Source: Megalobrama amblycephala (Eukaryota > Chordata > Actinopteri > Cypriniformes > Xenocyprididae). Taken from it: 64,000 bases of DNA. Below are positions 27,401 to 39,121 of this stretch, piece after piece; position 1 is the stretch's first letter; each line of letters starts with the position of its first letter. The translations under genes and the position numbers were made by a program. The notes under the pieces are model-generated. The model searched no databases. It worked only from the letters and a program-made list of their open reading frames with translations, and was not told the DNA's origin. The stretch lies in NCBI RefSeq assembly GCF_018812025.1, contig NC_063045.1:12251384-12315383 (forward strand). Direction: 5' to 3'.

Positions 27401-30400
27401 TGTTAGGGTTAAAAGAACTTTTGCCAAACATAAAACATGTTAGAAACATAATAATCACTGTAATAATGATCCAGTCAAGATTCTTAAGTATTTGCCTAAT
27501 AAAATTCAAACAGTTATTCTGAAGAACTTCAAAAGCAGCTTTAAAAGAAAAAGAAATGCAACTCACTTCTCTGGCAATGGTTCTGGTTCCAGCATCGTTC
27601 TCCGAAATTCCCGTTGATGGTGGTCTGTTTGCAGGTTATCGTTCCCGTGATGGTACCCGGGCAAATGTCTCCGCACTCCCGGCCATTCTTGTTTGACACA
27701 ATGTAGTTGTGCTCCATCGAGTCTGAGATCTTGGACCAGTCAAGAGTGGACAAATAACAGAGGTCTGGGTTCTTCTCGATGCGTACTGCCCCACGTATAA
27801 TGCTGGTCAAGCTGTGGAGGCCGATTTCCTTCAGCTGGATCATTTCAAACATGACTAGGGTATAGTTGAAGAAGAGGTTGTTACCACGGATGACGGTGAG
27901 GTTCGGGAAGAGGTCTCCGAGACTCTCCAGGCCGTAGACGCGGTAGAGAAGCAGGTAGTCTGTAATCATGACCAGCTTTGGAAAACTCAAGCCCCGGAAG
28001 TCCTCCAGTCTGGTCTTGAACATGAGCAGGATCTTCAGGTGGCCCTCGATCACTGTGCAGTTCTCGAGAACGCGCAGGTTGGTCACACTATTGCTGATGT
28101 CCATGCTGGGGCAAACTGCAACAACAGAAAATACAAAGTATTTTACAGTACATGCTGCTCCACATGAACTGTTAACATTTACATGTGTGGAGTGTCGCAA
28201 AGTCCATCTCTACATATGCTGTGAGTTTGGGTTGCTTATAACGTTCATCTGGGAACACAATGTGCGTCATTTCATCAGATTTGTAAGGTAAATCATTTAT
28301 GAACCCACGCCAACACAGGAGAATACATCATTATGTTTCTAATTATGCAAACAGTTAACTGCAATTCCAAAATAAAAGTTTAAACCCTTGCTCTAAGTTT
28401 GAGCATGTTTTGATGTTCCACATGTTCAGTGTTCCCACGCAAACACGTCGGAGCTGCCCAAAGTATAATACAAATAAAATATTAAAAAATAAACAAAAAA
28501 TGGACTGAAAATTGCCTGCTGAATATTATAGGTTGTATTTTTAAACAGAATGAATATTTTGGTGAATATTGATTATTGCATTTTTAACAATGAAAATGTG
28601 TGTAAAATGTTTTGAATTGAAATATTCACTGCTTAAATATACAACCATGTTGAATTTCAGCCCATAAAAATGCAATGAGCCCTAAAATACAATGCATTAA
28701 AATACAAGCACGGTTAATGCAATGCATTTTTTTTTTAATTAGAGCAATTCAACATGCTTTTTGTTTCAAAAACATATGGCATTATTTTACTTCTATAATA
28801 GTAGTGCACGGTCCGTGTACGTTTTGATCATTTCATTTCCTATTTGGAATGGAATAATGAGAAATGAAAAGATGGCTCGTTTATTCGTTTAGTTTAATAA
28901 ATGGATTTCCCGATTTCTCATTTGTGATTTACGAATTGGTTTATGGCTATTATATTTCATTCGCACATGTGGATCAGGATCCAAAAAACTGTAATTTGTT
29001 ACAGTTACGTCAAAAAACGTAGTAATCAGATTACAGTTACATTTTGAAAAATGGCGGAATACTATAAGGATTACAATGGTTTCATTTAAAACTAAATAAA
29101 TCATTATTTTGCCATAATAACATCATTTTAAGCACTGCTTGGTTGTTGAAGAAAACAGCATGCTGGTAAGCTATGTTTTGAAGCTGGTATGATGGTATGA
29201 GCTGGTTTATGCTGGTGAAGTGTTGGTCCTATTCTGGTCCATGCTGGTACTATATGCTGGTCCATGCTGGTCCAGCACTTGACCAGCATAAGCCTGCTCA
29301 AACCAGCATCCCAGCTTCAAAACATACCTTACCAGCATATGCTGTTTTTTTAAACAGGGCAGTAGTTCCTGGTTCTGTTGCCAGTGATGACTCACGCGAG
29401 CCACCCGCTGGTGCATGCGCAAATAATACCTGTCTACAATCTCCTCAGACGCAGATTTGAATCACCACTGATAGTTGAAACGATGCTGGCCACGGGGAAC
29501 ACATTTTCAATTCATGAAAATTACGCTGCTATTTTGTTTTCAAAGAAAAATGCAAAAATGCAAATAACATGGCTGTACAGTGCAAACTCTGCCTTCCAGC
29601 AACGAAAACACTTTCTTTATCAAAGGACTAAAAAAATAATCTGTAATACCATACTGTAGCCACTAGATGTCTGTATAGCCCTTTACATATATAGGATTTT
29701 CAGTGCTGTGTATTCCCAAATTGTGGAACTGAGACATGATTGCTTAGTTTAAAAAGGTTTTAAAAGTAACCAAAATGCTAAAAATTAAAATTCAAGCAGA
29801 GCAAACATAAACAGAAATGTCTGATCCGAGCTTGTTCAGTTTAGTTATGATCTGATGTCACTTTTATATTTTTAAGCTCTAAACAACAACAACGATTTTT
29901 TTTTTTTAAATATCGTTGAGACCCATTCAAAAGTATGGAATGTGTAACATTTAAAAACTTGCAGAAATTGAGAAGAGACAATTAAAATTAAATTTAAAAA
30001 TGTAATTTATCTTGTTCTTTCTTTTTTTATTTCTTTCTGTCTTTCTGTATGTGACCTTGAAGTAATCCAAAAGTAATCAGATTACATTACTTTTATATTG
30101 TGGTACCTGGATTATGTTACTGAATACTTTTTTATGAAGTAATTTGTAACTGTAACGGAACTAATTTTTAAAGTAACCCTCCCAAGCCTGGAAGTGAGTT
30201 ATATTTAAACTATAATTAGTGCTGAAGCTTTGCCTCTAATGACACTTGAGAGATCACAAATCATATGGTATGCTGACACGGAGTCTGGTGTATTATATAT
30301 TATTTCTATTTTAGTAGGTTGATAAATGCAATGAAAATAATATATAATATGAATACAAGTAAAATGTTTACTGTATGACATATGGGCAACAAGGATTGGA

Positions 30401-30611
30401 CGTAAAAATCTCTGGTACATGACCATGAGAACATGTCCACAACATTTCCCAATCGCCAAAACGGAGCGGAGCGTACACACACAGCGGAATAACATATCAG
30501 CATTTTGTGAATTAAAGCGTGTTGTTACTCACTTTCTCCATGTAGCGATCCGCAGAGGCACACGATGTAGGCGAAAGTGACCAAAACAACCACAGATGTG
30601 TCCAGCCGCAT
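18295..30611 (-). CDS. insr: Insulin receptor, ectodomain exons 1-8
   Basis: Exons on the minus strand: 30611-30533, 28115-27567, 23065-22744, 21574-21435, 21319-21175, 20943-20729, 20650-20524 and 18542-18295, all with GT-AG borders and compatible phases, giving 608 codons. Order: signal peptide ([15 protein letters not shown]); L1 domain ([25 protein letters not shown]); cysteine-rich domain ([31 protein letters not shown]); L2 domain ([19 protein letters not shown]-equivalent [18 protein letters not shown]); first FnIII domain ([25 protein letters not shown]). The WSKHNLT and GDQA motifs favour INSR over IGF1R. It binds insulin at the cell surface. The second and third FnIII domains, transmembrane segment and tyrosine kinase are absent from the window: either they lie beyond the left edge, with Ig genes A and B in the intron, or the gene ends here. 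The a/b paralog is not resolved. Confidence 0.93.
18801..18852. repeat. (AT)n microsatellite in insr intron
   Basis: About 52 bases of alternating A and T in the intron between insr exons 7 and 8. Confidence 0.9.
19198..19463. mobile_element. Foldback MITE in insr intron 7
   Basis: The left arm TTCCTGGGTCAACATTTTTG, then ATCCTGGAACAACATTC, is mirrored at the right by GAATGTTGTTCCAGGATCAAC and TGTTGACCCAGGAAC. About 40 bases pair on each side of a 180-base interior. No coding sequence. It accounts for the short open frames on both strands here. Confidence 0.7.
19464..20523. other. Intron 7 of insr, no gene
   Basis: AT-rich intronic sequence; part of 20150-20400 resembles the segment at 7060-7200 upstream of gene B. 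No exons or bounded transposons were identified. Confidence 0.4.
21935..22600 (+). mobile_element. LINE 3' fragment (L2/Rex-like) in insr intron
   Basis: The frame at 21946-22137 reads [13 protein letters not shown], the YADD catalytic box of a LINE reverse transcriptase, followed by [12 protein letters not shown]. The frame then breaks, and a 3' tail (GCTGCTTTGGAACAATCTG … TTGACTTGACTTG) follows, typical of L2-type fish LINE ends. 5' truncated, inactive, antisense to insr. Confidence 0.7.
23419..23492. mobile_element. Right half of the TTAA foldback MITE
   Basis: The segment GGATGACATGGGGGTGAGTA, then AAATTATCAGGACATT and ATCCTTTAA, matches the right arm of the complete element at 7195-7476. 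The left arm is missing, and a LINE fragment begins directly to the right. Confidence 0.65.
23480..24290 (+). mobile_element. LINE reverse-transcriptase fragment (L2/Rex-like)
   Basis: Three broken frames carry reverse-transcriptase blocks in order: [20 protein letters not shown] (palm/finger), [18 protein letters not shown] (the D-containing motif, normally FD.VDH), [18 protein letters not shown] and [12 protein letters not shown] (YADD box). Frame breaks fall near 23790 and 24000. No endonuclease domain lies upstream. It is in insr intron 2, antisense to the gene, and is dead. Confidence 0.82.
24413..24475. repeat. (AT)n microsatellite
   Basis: About 60 bases of alternating A and T, directly abutting the Tc1 relic that starts at 24476; Tc1 elements insert at TA, so the run is probably its target site. 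Confidence 0.9.
24476..24760 (+). mobile_element. Internally deleted Tc1-like transposon relic
   Basis: The left terminus CAGTTGTGGTCATAATTATT matches the ends of the nearly complete Tc1 element at 61761-63365. After about 120 bases it jumps to the C-terminal transposase region, reading [19 protein letters not shown], the block around the last catalytic acidic residue. Most of the transposase and the right end are missing. Confidence 0.75.
24761..27119. other. Insr intron 2, repeat debris, no gene
   Basis: No exon seen. About 25,290-25,342 carries the right end of the TTAA foldback family (TTTTTGGGTGAACTAACCC). The part 25,850-26,190 has an LTR-like composition (GTGCAGTTTATTTAAACAAAG) but no partner repeat, so a solo LTR is only a guess. 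A short hairpin (CCTCTTGATGGAAATA … TTTCCATCAAGAGG) sits at 27086-27131. Confidence 0.4.
27120..27375 (-). mobile_element. Tc1-like transposase relic (C-terminal part)
   Basis: The minus strand reads VKEWFRENE…SFSHMNW, then after a frameshift LWDVLEETL. The spacing and nucleotide sequence between MNW and LWDVL match the usual Tc1 block containing SPDLNP, read in the wrong frame. It is a short decayed fragment in insr intron 2. Confidence 0.6.
28116..29153. other. Insr intron 1, no gene
   Basis: AT-rich intronic sequence. From about 28975 (AACTGTAATTTGTTACAGTTAC) a decayed repeat starts whose counterpart may be the region 30060-30190 (AGTAATCAGATTACATTAC). This suggests a larger element interrupted by the MITE at 29154, but the boundaries are not clear. 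Confidence 0.4.
29154..29347. mobile_element. Palindromic CTGGT-rich MITE
   Basis: The left arm AACAGCATGCTGGTAAGCTA, continuing with TTTTGAAGCTGG, is mirrored by CCAGCTTCAAAACATACC … CCAGCATATGCTGTT. The interior is built from variants of GCTGGTCCATGCTGGT. No coding sequence. Confidence 0.75.
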
Positions 30612-31025
30612 TATGTCTTGCGACACGTTTTAGTTTTCTTCAAAAATAAATCCACCTCTGGCATGTCCAGAAAAAAACCCCCAAAGGAAAATAAAACGTG
30701 AATTAGCTTATATCCAGGCCAATAAAGTCTCAGTCCCAGCAACAACTTAAATGAGACCCCCCAAGAAGAGGACGCAGGGGTCCAGCGTGCTTCAGTTAAA
30801 AATAAAGTTCAATTTAAGTAATTGTTGCCTACACAGCACGGGTTAAATTACTATTAAACAGGGGCGGCGCTTGGGGTGGGCTTAGGGGGAGTCCCGAATG
30901 TTTTTGTCAAAAGCCCCGAATCTTTCAGGTTTGAGGTTTCTTAAAAATGCTGTCAAAATATCATTTTTCGATAAATATCTCTCCAAAACTCATATCGATT
31001 TACTGACACCGGCAGCGCTTTCTCA

Positions 31026-31425
31026 GTGTTTGAAAATGGGACATGTTCAAGTGCTGAATGCACAGTGATGTTTGGGGTGAGTTTGCCTTTAATTTTCTCC
31101 CAAACTATACAGTAAAATGACATGACAATAAGTACAATAATAGTCAAGGTCACTCTGAACAAATATCAATTGAAAGAGTGAGCAAACCTATAAAGAAAAG
31201 CTTTCCATGAGTGTTTGAATATGGGACATGGTGTAAGTGCTAGAATGCACTTTGATATTTGGGGTGATTTGCCTTTAATTTTCTCCAAAACAGTACAGTA
31301 AAATTACGTGACAGTTAATACAATAATAGTCAGGGCGACCATAAACAAATATCAGTTGACAGAATGAACAAACCTATAAAGGAAAGAAATATGGGACATT
31401 GTGCAATAGGTTGAATGCACTTTGA
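31026..31425. repeat. 185-bp diverged tandem repeat, about 2.2 copies
   Basis: The segment beginning GTGTTTGAAAATGGGACATG at 31026 recurs at 31211 as GTGTTTGAATATGGGACATG, and a partial third copy begins near 31390. Shared blocks include TTTGCCTTTAATTTTCTCC and ACAATAATAGTCA. It sits about 400-800 bases upstream of the insr start codon. Confidence 0.75.
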
Positions 31426-32429
31426 TGTGTGTGCGCGTGCATGTGCGTGTGGTGTGCGTATGTGTGTATGTGTGTGTCTTGTTGAGTATCATATTTCGTA
31501 CATCAGGTATGAATGTCTATTTATAGCTCATATGCAATTTAATGATAATTGACAGATGGACGAATAAATGTTGCTCCAAAGCCTGTTATGAATGTCATAT
31601 TTGGCATTTACATTAACATGAAATAAATTGTAAAAACATTTTTTTTAATACTTAACATTAATATTAACATTAATAAATTATGTATAATAATTAATGTGAT
31701 TATATAAATTTGATTATATATATAAAAAAATCAAAAATCAAAATTATAAATCAAAATTATAAATAATGTATGAAAATTAACATTAATATTAATAAATATT
31801 AATTATTAATGTAGACCAGTTAATGTATAATATATATAAAAACGTAAAAATGATGATAATTCAAATTAATATTAATTACTAATGCAGAACAATTAATGTA
31901 TAATAAATAGAAAAACATTACATTCAAACATAAAAATGTATGAAAATTAAAATAAATTATGTATAATTCACATTAATATTAACAATAATTAATATTAATA
32001 AATAATGTATAATAATGAACATTCAAATTAAAAATGTAATAAAATTAAAATTAATAAATTATTTATAATAATTACCATTAATATTAACATTAATAAATGA
32101 TGTATAATAATTAATGTATAGCATATATACAAACATTAAAATCAAAAATAAAAGTCTTTTTTTTTTTTTTTTTTTAAATAAAAAATGATTTGCTTCCTAA
32201 TAAGATAAAAAAATAGCTATAAATATTCTGATGTCTCTTTATGGTCTTGCCCTTTTTAGAGTTAAATGCAAGAGTATAAAGGAAACGTCATCTTTAAATC
32301 AATTTTGACAGCACCCATACCTACACTCTTGAAATACAAAATGGAGGCGGGTCCGGATTGAATTCCCTCCGGATCTGGACCGGAGTCCGGACTTTGAAAA
32401 CCCCTGTCCTACAGTTATGTATAAACTCA

Positions 32430-32695
32430 CAACATCATCAAGTCCTGTGCTGGGCCCATTGGGCAACAAGTGTCCTTCAATGTATCCAATCTGTGGCCAT
32501 GTTCTCCACATCTTCCCATGCGACACCGACATTCTTCAGGACTTCATGAAACATCTGTCTCCATGTCTTCCTTGGTCTTCCCTGTCCCCTGCATTCTCCC
32601 GGTGGTGTCCACATTGGGTGTTGTTGTTCGGGCATGTGTAGGATGTGTCCAGTAATGTGCACCCTTCGCTCTGAACTCTGTCGCCTCCTACGTGG
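32430..32695 (-). mobile_element. LINE 3' coding fragment (RTE-like)
   Basis: The minus strand reads HITGHILHMPEQQHP…, then GRPRKTWRQMFHEVLKN and AWEDVENMATDW. This is the characteristic C-terminal region of RTE-type LINE ORFs, often mis-annotated as craniofacial development protein 2-like. Only the end is present. Confidence 0.65.
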
Positions 32696-33295
32696 GATAA
32701 CATACTGTCTAATATTACTAATATTGTCTATTAATATTTAAGGTCTGTGTTGGTGAAACAACATTTGTAAAGTGGCATCCACAAATGCACTAATACTCCA
32801 ATGACTCAAATCAGCTTGTTGACCGATTACAACTGCAAGTTGACAAAAAGTAATTATTCTTGTTACATCCAGATATTGCTTTTATTTTTAAATGGCCAAT
32901 CAGGAGAGCTGAATGGACTAATTACTGCCACTATTTTAGCAACTCAGAGAGAGACAAACAAACAGTCAGAAACATTACAAAGATGATTTATTTAGAAAGC
33001 AAACATTGCAAAACGTGATTGACATTTGAATTGCAGACAGATTTTAGTCATTTTTTAATATTAATAGACAAGAGCAAAACATGTTTTAAAGTTCTTTATT
33101 ATTTCATTCCATGTTCAAGCAGAACACAATACTGATCAATAGAATCAAACAGCAATCAATCTGTCAGCTATATTTCATATGCAGAGTATGACTGTAAATC
33201 TATATTCATGAATGGTCAGTGGATTCAGAGGAGGAACAACAGAGCCGTTGGTCTGAATGGACGTTATTCTTCTGTAACCCTCATGAATCTTTACA

Positions 33296-33948
33296 TCAGA
33301 TCCCTAAACAAATCATAAAAAACATACATTATAAAAAACACATACATTCCCATTTATAAAGACGCTTTACACTTACACATTCATTAAAAAAAAAAAAAGT
33401 TTATAACTGTTTCATTAAAATATACATGTTATAATAATATTAGAAAAATAATGTTGATGAAATATTAAAAATATGTATAAATGTATTGCAGTTTAACACT
33501 TACCAGTGTCCAGTCTGATCCCATCACTGACCTCTAGAGTGGTCTCGCCTGGTATTATACAGTAATAAATTCCTAAATCATCAGCAGTGACATTATTAAT
33601 AATTAATTGGCTCCTGCTTCCCTCTGAATATTTGTTGCGTAATTTTTCATCATAGTAGTGAATAGGCTTTTCAGATGCAAATGTTCGCAGTATCATCATT
33701 GGACGAGTGGATGATTTTATCACAAACCAAGTAATGGCTCTTAATCTAAACTCACAGGTTACAGTCACATTCTGTCCTAAAGTGACCTGCTGATCAGTTA
33801 AACCTTCTGTGTGTTGAGACCACACAAACACACCTGAACACACACAAAACACATCATTCAGATCATCTGATCATGACAGAATCACATTGAATCACACAAA
33901 ATGACATGAAATAAACTTACAGAGGAGTGAAAGCAGCAGAGTCTTCAT
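33296..33948 (-). CDS. Group I Ig V-domain protein, gene C (predicted secreted)
   Basis: Exons 33948-33921, 33833-33504 and a last exon starting at 33303. Exons 1-2 match gene A: same signal peptide, V domain with VTVTC, ITWFV, NVTADD, DDLGIYYC and SDGIRLDTG. The transmembrane exon and the first tail exon are absent. Joining exon 2 (phase 1) directly to the tail exon gives GGG ATC then TGA, so the protein ends after about 121 residues without a membrane anchor. The tail exon is still open in its old frame (GSDVKIHEGYRRITSIQTNG…), which is now untranslated. A PU.1/ETS-like site and TATA box precede the gene. Membrane-free release is inferred from the exon structure; an unseen alternative exon could change this. 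Confidence 0.7.
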
Positions 33949-34005
33949 TCTGGGATCTTGTTGAACGCGTTCAGGCTGAACTTGTGTGAAGGTTGATGTG
34001 TGTAA

Positions 34006-34031
34006 CTTTATAGTGTCTCTTTGAGGAAGTG
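34006..34031 (-). promoter_or_regulatory. ETS/PU.1-like site plus TATA box of Ig gene C
   Basis: On the minus strand CACTTCCTC (34031-34023) and TATAAAG (34012-34006) have the spacing seen at genes A, B and D, about 58 bases before the ATG at 33948. Confidence 0.55.
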
Positions 34032-34084
34032 CTGCTGCTGAGCTTCACAAAACACAAAATGAATCAGATGAAATGATGCCAACT

Positions 34085-35452
34085 TAAAGGTTAGTTCACC
34101 CAGAAATAAAAATATCATCATCAGTTACTCATCCTCATGTCGTTCCAAACCCGTAAGACTTTCATTCATCTTCAAAACACAAAAAAAGATATTTTTAATG
34201 AAATCTGAGAGATTTTTGTCCCTCCATAGACAGTTACGCAACTATCACTTCGACTCTTCAAAAAGTTTATAAAGAGATTGTAAAACTAGAGCGGTTTAGT
34301 CCAAATTTTCTGAAGAGACTCGATCACTTTATATGATTAACAGATTGCATTTAGGCTTTTATTCAGTATAATATTATACTTTACTCCACTATATTTCATA
34401 AAAACATATCATTCATTCCTCATTATTTCGAACTGAAGAAATCGTCTCAGGTTATGTACAGTTGTGTTCAAAAGTTTACATTAAAGAAAATGTTAATGAT
34501 TTTAAGAAAATAAGAGGGATCATATAAAATGCTTTAATTAGTACTGTCCTGAATAAGATGTTTCACATATTTACATACAGTCCACAAAACAAAATAATAG
34601 CTGAATTTATAAAAATGATCACATTCAAAAGTTTACATATGTTTGATCCTTAACACTGTGTGTGGTTACCTGGATGATCCACGACTGTTTTTTTGTTTTG
34701 TGATGGTTGTTCATGAGTCTCTTGTTTGTCCTGAGCAGTTAAACTGAGCTCTGTTCTTCAGAAAAATCCTCCAGGTCCTGCAAATTCTTCAGTTTTCCAG
34801 CATCTTTTGCATATTTGAACCCTTTACAGCAGTACTATGATCTTGAGATTCAGCTTTTCACACTTAGGGAAAACTGATGGACTCAAACACAACTATTAAA
34901 AAAGGTTCAAACATTCACTGATGCTCCAGAAGGAAACACGATGCATTAAGAGCCGGGGGGTTCAATGCATCATTGAAGGGGGGTGAAAACATTTGAACAT
35001 GCTGAAGATATGTAATTTTTTCTTATTTTGTTTAAAGATTATATTTTTTTCATTTAGCATTGCCCTTCAGAAGCTACAGAATATATACTTACATGTTTCC
35101 CAGAAAACTTTTCATGCTTTTTGGCAGTTCATTTACACAACAACAGCATTTTGGGGGCTTGAAAAGGGGTTTCAAAGTGCACGTTTTTGAAAATTATAGT
35201 GTTGTCATCTCCATGTAAACTACAAAAACATGAATTTGTAAAAGCGGTGACCATGCACATGCATATTACGTGTTCAGTCTATAGGCAGGTAGTGTTTCTT
35301 TACAAAGTAACATCGCCAACTACTGGCCTGGCATAAGTAATACACCCTTTTTAATCATTTTTGCAGATCCGTTTTGACAGCATTGTCATCATTAATCTTT
35401 CTTATTAGTGCAGCTGACTAATGACTAGTGCTGGCTAGAATACATAAACATG
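34085..35452. other. Gene-free repeat debris upstream of gene C
   Basis: It begins with a left-end fragment of the TTAA foldback family (AAAGGTTAGTTCACCCAGAA). The stretch 34443-34890 (CAGTTGTGTTCAAAAGTTTAC … CCTCCAGGTCCTGCAAATTC) is a widespread fish repeat also found at 5980-6160 and partly at 38543-38740. Nothing coding recognised. Confidence 0.45.
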
Positions 35453-36195
35453 CACTGTAAAAAATGACCGTGATTTTAACAGTAAAAGACTGTAAAAATG
35501 CTGCGTGAAAAACTGTCAATTGGTTTACAGAAAGTTTTCGTACTATATACGGTGAATAACTGTAATAGATTTAACGGTACATTTAATGTAATTTTACGGT
35601 AAAATACCGTTAAATTCACAGTTTTTGGAAGTGAAAAATAACAATTCATTGTAAAATTTACAGTGAAAAACCGTAAATTGACATTCCCACAATTCCCTGC
35701 GTGACACTTCACATTTGATTTATTTTCGTTGAAATAACTCTTGTTTCTTCTTAGTTTTTCTAATTTTTTTTCTAATCAGTTATGTACATTAGGGTTTTCT
35801 ATCTAATGTTGTTAAATTAATGTTTATTGCATTTTTAAAATTTCATGCATGTTACCATGATGGTGTTTAGTGAGTGTGTGAATGACACTGTGTGCACCTT
35901 CTATATATAAGTATTGTCCTTCTCAGCTTGTGGAAAAGCTGCTTGTGATGAACTTTGATTCATCATGTGACTCTTATCACCATTGTGTTTGGTGACTGTC
36001 AGTGTATTATAAAGGTACAAAACAGATATTAGTACTTCATTAGGTTGGTAAATTAATATTATATCAGTTAATGAAATACGTTATTTTACCGTAAATTTAA
36101 CAGATTTTTTTTTTACGTTGCTACTGTATTTTTTACGGTAAACCACAGCTGCCGTTTTTTTTACCGTAAATTTTACTGGGATTTTTTTTACAGTG
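35453..36195. mobile_element. Non-autonomous DNA element with CACTGTAAAAAA ends
   Basis: It starts CACTGTAAAAAATGACCG and ends TTTTTTTTACAGTG. Subterminal regions carry many inverted ACGGTAAAA / TTTTACCGT words. No transposase is seen. Target duplications are not clear. Confidence 0.6.
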
Positions 36196-36945
36196 TTGCT
36201 CATAGATCAGGGGGTGGGGTAATGCTATTTCATGCATTCTGACTTATTTACACTGTTAAAGAGTTGCATTCTCATGCTAAACATGGCCAAAGTTTCAAAA
36301 CACGAGTTGGATGTATGCCAGAGTATTTTTGTGCCAAATACACTCCTTCCAGATTCTGATACGTTTCGGAAAGTTTTTTTTCAAGAATGGCCACGTATTA
36401 CATAATAAAGGGCAGAATTCCTTATATAGGCACTTCTCCCTGATAAGCGTGCACACTCAGTTTGGCACTAGATTTGCAGATCGTGGACGGTGAGTAAAAC
36501 TGCATCAGATGTCTGTGTTTTGTTGGCAATCGGCGCGCAAGTGCATATAATGTAAACAACACACAGTTTTGTTACCTTTTTATTCATAATGATGTTGCAG
36601 CTTGTAGATGACCGCTACGCAAAAGCTGCTCGTGACTCTTTAGCTCTGCCCTCGGCACGCCTACAGGAGCTTTTTCCGGAAAGAGTCAGTAAAGCATATC
36701 TGTCTTTATAAATATGATAAAACTAAAGACTTTTTGGAGATATGAAGGATGCAATACTACTCTACAGGCACTCGATTAACATGAGATTGGTGGAAACTGT
36801 GTGTTATGTACCCTTTAAAAATTAATTTCTGGTAATGGTTGCTGTCTTGACTCATTCCAGACCAAATAAACAGTTATTTTAACAGTTAGTGTCTAGTTTT
36901 TCTTATTCTTTTATATTTTTAACCCCTTCTTGACTCACTTTATCC

Positions 36946-37182
36946 CCCGGTTTCACAGACAAGGCTTAAGATAGTCCCAGACTAAAACTCATGTTTGAAC
37001 AATTTTAACTGAAAGCCACTTGTACTGACATATCTTGAAATATGTCAGAGCCATTGTTTTGTCTCAAGATTCACACCAGTAATGTTTTTTTCTAAGGTAC
37101 ATTTATAAAAGCCACTTAAATGTCCTAATTGAACTAAGGCCTAGTCCTGGCTTAATCTAAACCCTGTCTGTGAAACCGGGCC
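36946..37182. mobile_element. MITE with CCCGGTTTCACAGACA ends
   Basis: The left end CCCGGTTTCACAGACAAGG, followed by CTTAAG, is mirrored at the right by CTTAATCTAAACC then CTGTCTGTGAAACCGGG. About 235 bp, non-coding. Confidence 0.7.
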
Positions 37183-38772
37183 TATAAAGCATAAATGAGC
37201 ACTTACATAAAATATTTTATTTATTTATATAACATTTTTGTTGAGTTATGTTCTGATGTTTTGTTATTGTATGACATTTTATGTTACTTAGTCATGATGA
37301 TGATGTGTTCAATTCAGTCCAAGCCAAATTTATTTTTAGGGAAAGTGATGCATTTCATTTCCATTAAGTGGTGTCTGGAAAAAAAGGGATGTGGGTGATT
37401 AATTTACCCTAAACAACTGTGTAAGCACTTGGGCTGCGTTTCCCAACAGCACTTGTTAGCCAACTATGGCCGCAAGTTCCATTGAATTGCGTTAGTAATG
37501 ACGAAACGCACCCCAGATGAGCTTGACTTAAACTTTAGACCCAATTTTCACTTACCCAACCTTTTTTTTAAATTTTTCACAGACTATGTTTCATCAACCT
37601 CTTTTTTTAACTATTAAAAAATGTTTATGTACATTAATGTACAGGAACATTTCAGCACATTTGGATTCTTTTCTTTAAAACTGTTGACTAACATCAGTCT
37701 TTATTTCTACAGGATGATATTGTCACAGCTGGCAGGGAAGAACATGGAGATGGATCTAAATGCGCAGCAGTCCTTTATTTCCAAACTCAAAACTAAACAC
37801 AACACTCAGGATTCTCTGGATCAAATCACGAACGGAACAAACAACTTTACACAATTAATACCAAATGAAGACTGTTTTTTTTTATTTTATTTTTTTCATA
37901 CAAAACACCTTATTGAAAAATAAGGTGGATAGACTAAACACGTAATACCAGGGTTGCCAGGTTTTCACAACAAATCCCAGCCCAATTGCTGCTCAAAAGT
38001 AGCCTTGGGGGATAAAAAAAATCACACCCAGGGGGTAAAATCCACATTTTTGGCAGGGCTCCTCTGGTAAAATTTGTATTCCAGGGTCACCGTTTTCACA
38101 GATTCACGCTTTTGCATTTTACATGGAGATGACAATGGTAGCGTTTTCAAAAACTTGCACTTTGAAACACGTTTTCAAAAGTTTGCCTTTTCAGGCCACC
38201 AAATGTGGTTGTCGTGTAAATGAACAGCCAAAACACATAAAAAGTTTTCCGTTTTTAGTTGAAAATGGTGTCATGTAAACAGCCCCTAAAACACATACAA
38301 ACCAAACAACCCTGACAGACATCACAAATTGAAGTATTGAAAATTTACAGTCATTTACTGAATTTTTAAAAACATTAATGGGTAAGTCAAAACATTTTCC
38401 ATAATTTTAACAAAAGAAAAAACAAACCAAACAAAGAATTAACACATTTAACCCTACACTGTAAAAACTGATAACATGCAATTGTTAAAGAGCAAATAAA
38501 TAAATAAAATTATTTGACCCATAAAACTCACTTTTGTTGATATACAGTTGCAAGAAAAAGTATGTGAACCACTTGCAGAATCTGTGAAAATGCAAATAAT
38601 TTTAATAAAATAAGAGAGATCATACAAAATGCATGTTATTTTTTATTTAGTACTGTCCTGAGTAAGATATTTTACATAAAACATGTTTGCATTTAGTTCA
38701 CAAAAAAAAAAAAAATAGCTGAATTTATTAAAATGGTGGGAAACTTTTAAATTAATATAACTCAGCGATGTT

Positions 38773-38869
<97 letters not shown>

Positions 38870-39120
38870 CTAAACTGAGAGAGCACAATTTGTTGATTTT
38901 ACAGATGACTCTGGACAGTTTAACAGGAAAGAAACCAAAATGCTCAGTACATCAAACATTCTTAAAAAGTAACAAAACAAAGAAAGTTTTGACGAAATAT
39001 GTTCTGGGGGAAAAAACAAGAAGTGAAAATTGTGTCTAAATTTCAAATCAAGCTCATGTAGTGGTTACACAATTGTTTAGGATGAATAAATCACCAAAAT
39101 ATTTTATTTCCAGACACTAC
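37183..39120. other. Gene-free stretch upstream of gene D
   Basis: Repeat-rich, with several short chance frames. The stretch 38195-39115 matches the region upstream of gene B (6170-6760), so it is part of the duplicated Ig unit. It contains a long AT microsatellite (38777-38865) and a relic beginning CAGTTGCAAGAAAAAGTATG at 38543. No gene seen. Confidence 0.45.
38777..38865. repeat. (AT)n microsatellite
   Basis: About 88 bases of alternating A and T, at the position corresponding to the shorter AT run at 6479-6528 in the flank of gene B. Confidence 0.9.
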
Positions 39121-39121
39121 A

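Larger units (their letters stand above)
30612..33215. other. Insr upstream region and spacer to gene C
   Basis: It contains the insr 5' flank (30612 onward), a diverged tandem repeat (31026-31425), a very AT-rich stretch full of ATTAAT and TAATAT words (about 31600-32170) and a LINE fragment (32430-32695). From 32697 it is the duplicated 3' flank of a group I Ig gene, with a poly(A) signal for gene C (AATAAA, minus, 33100-33095). Confidence 0.5.
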
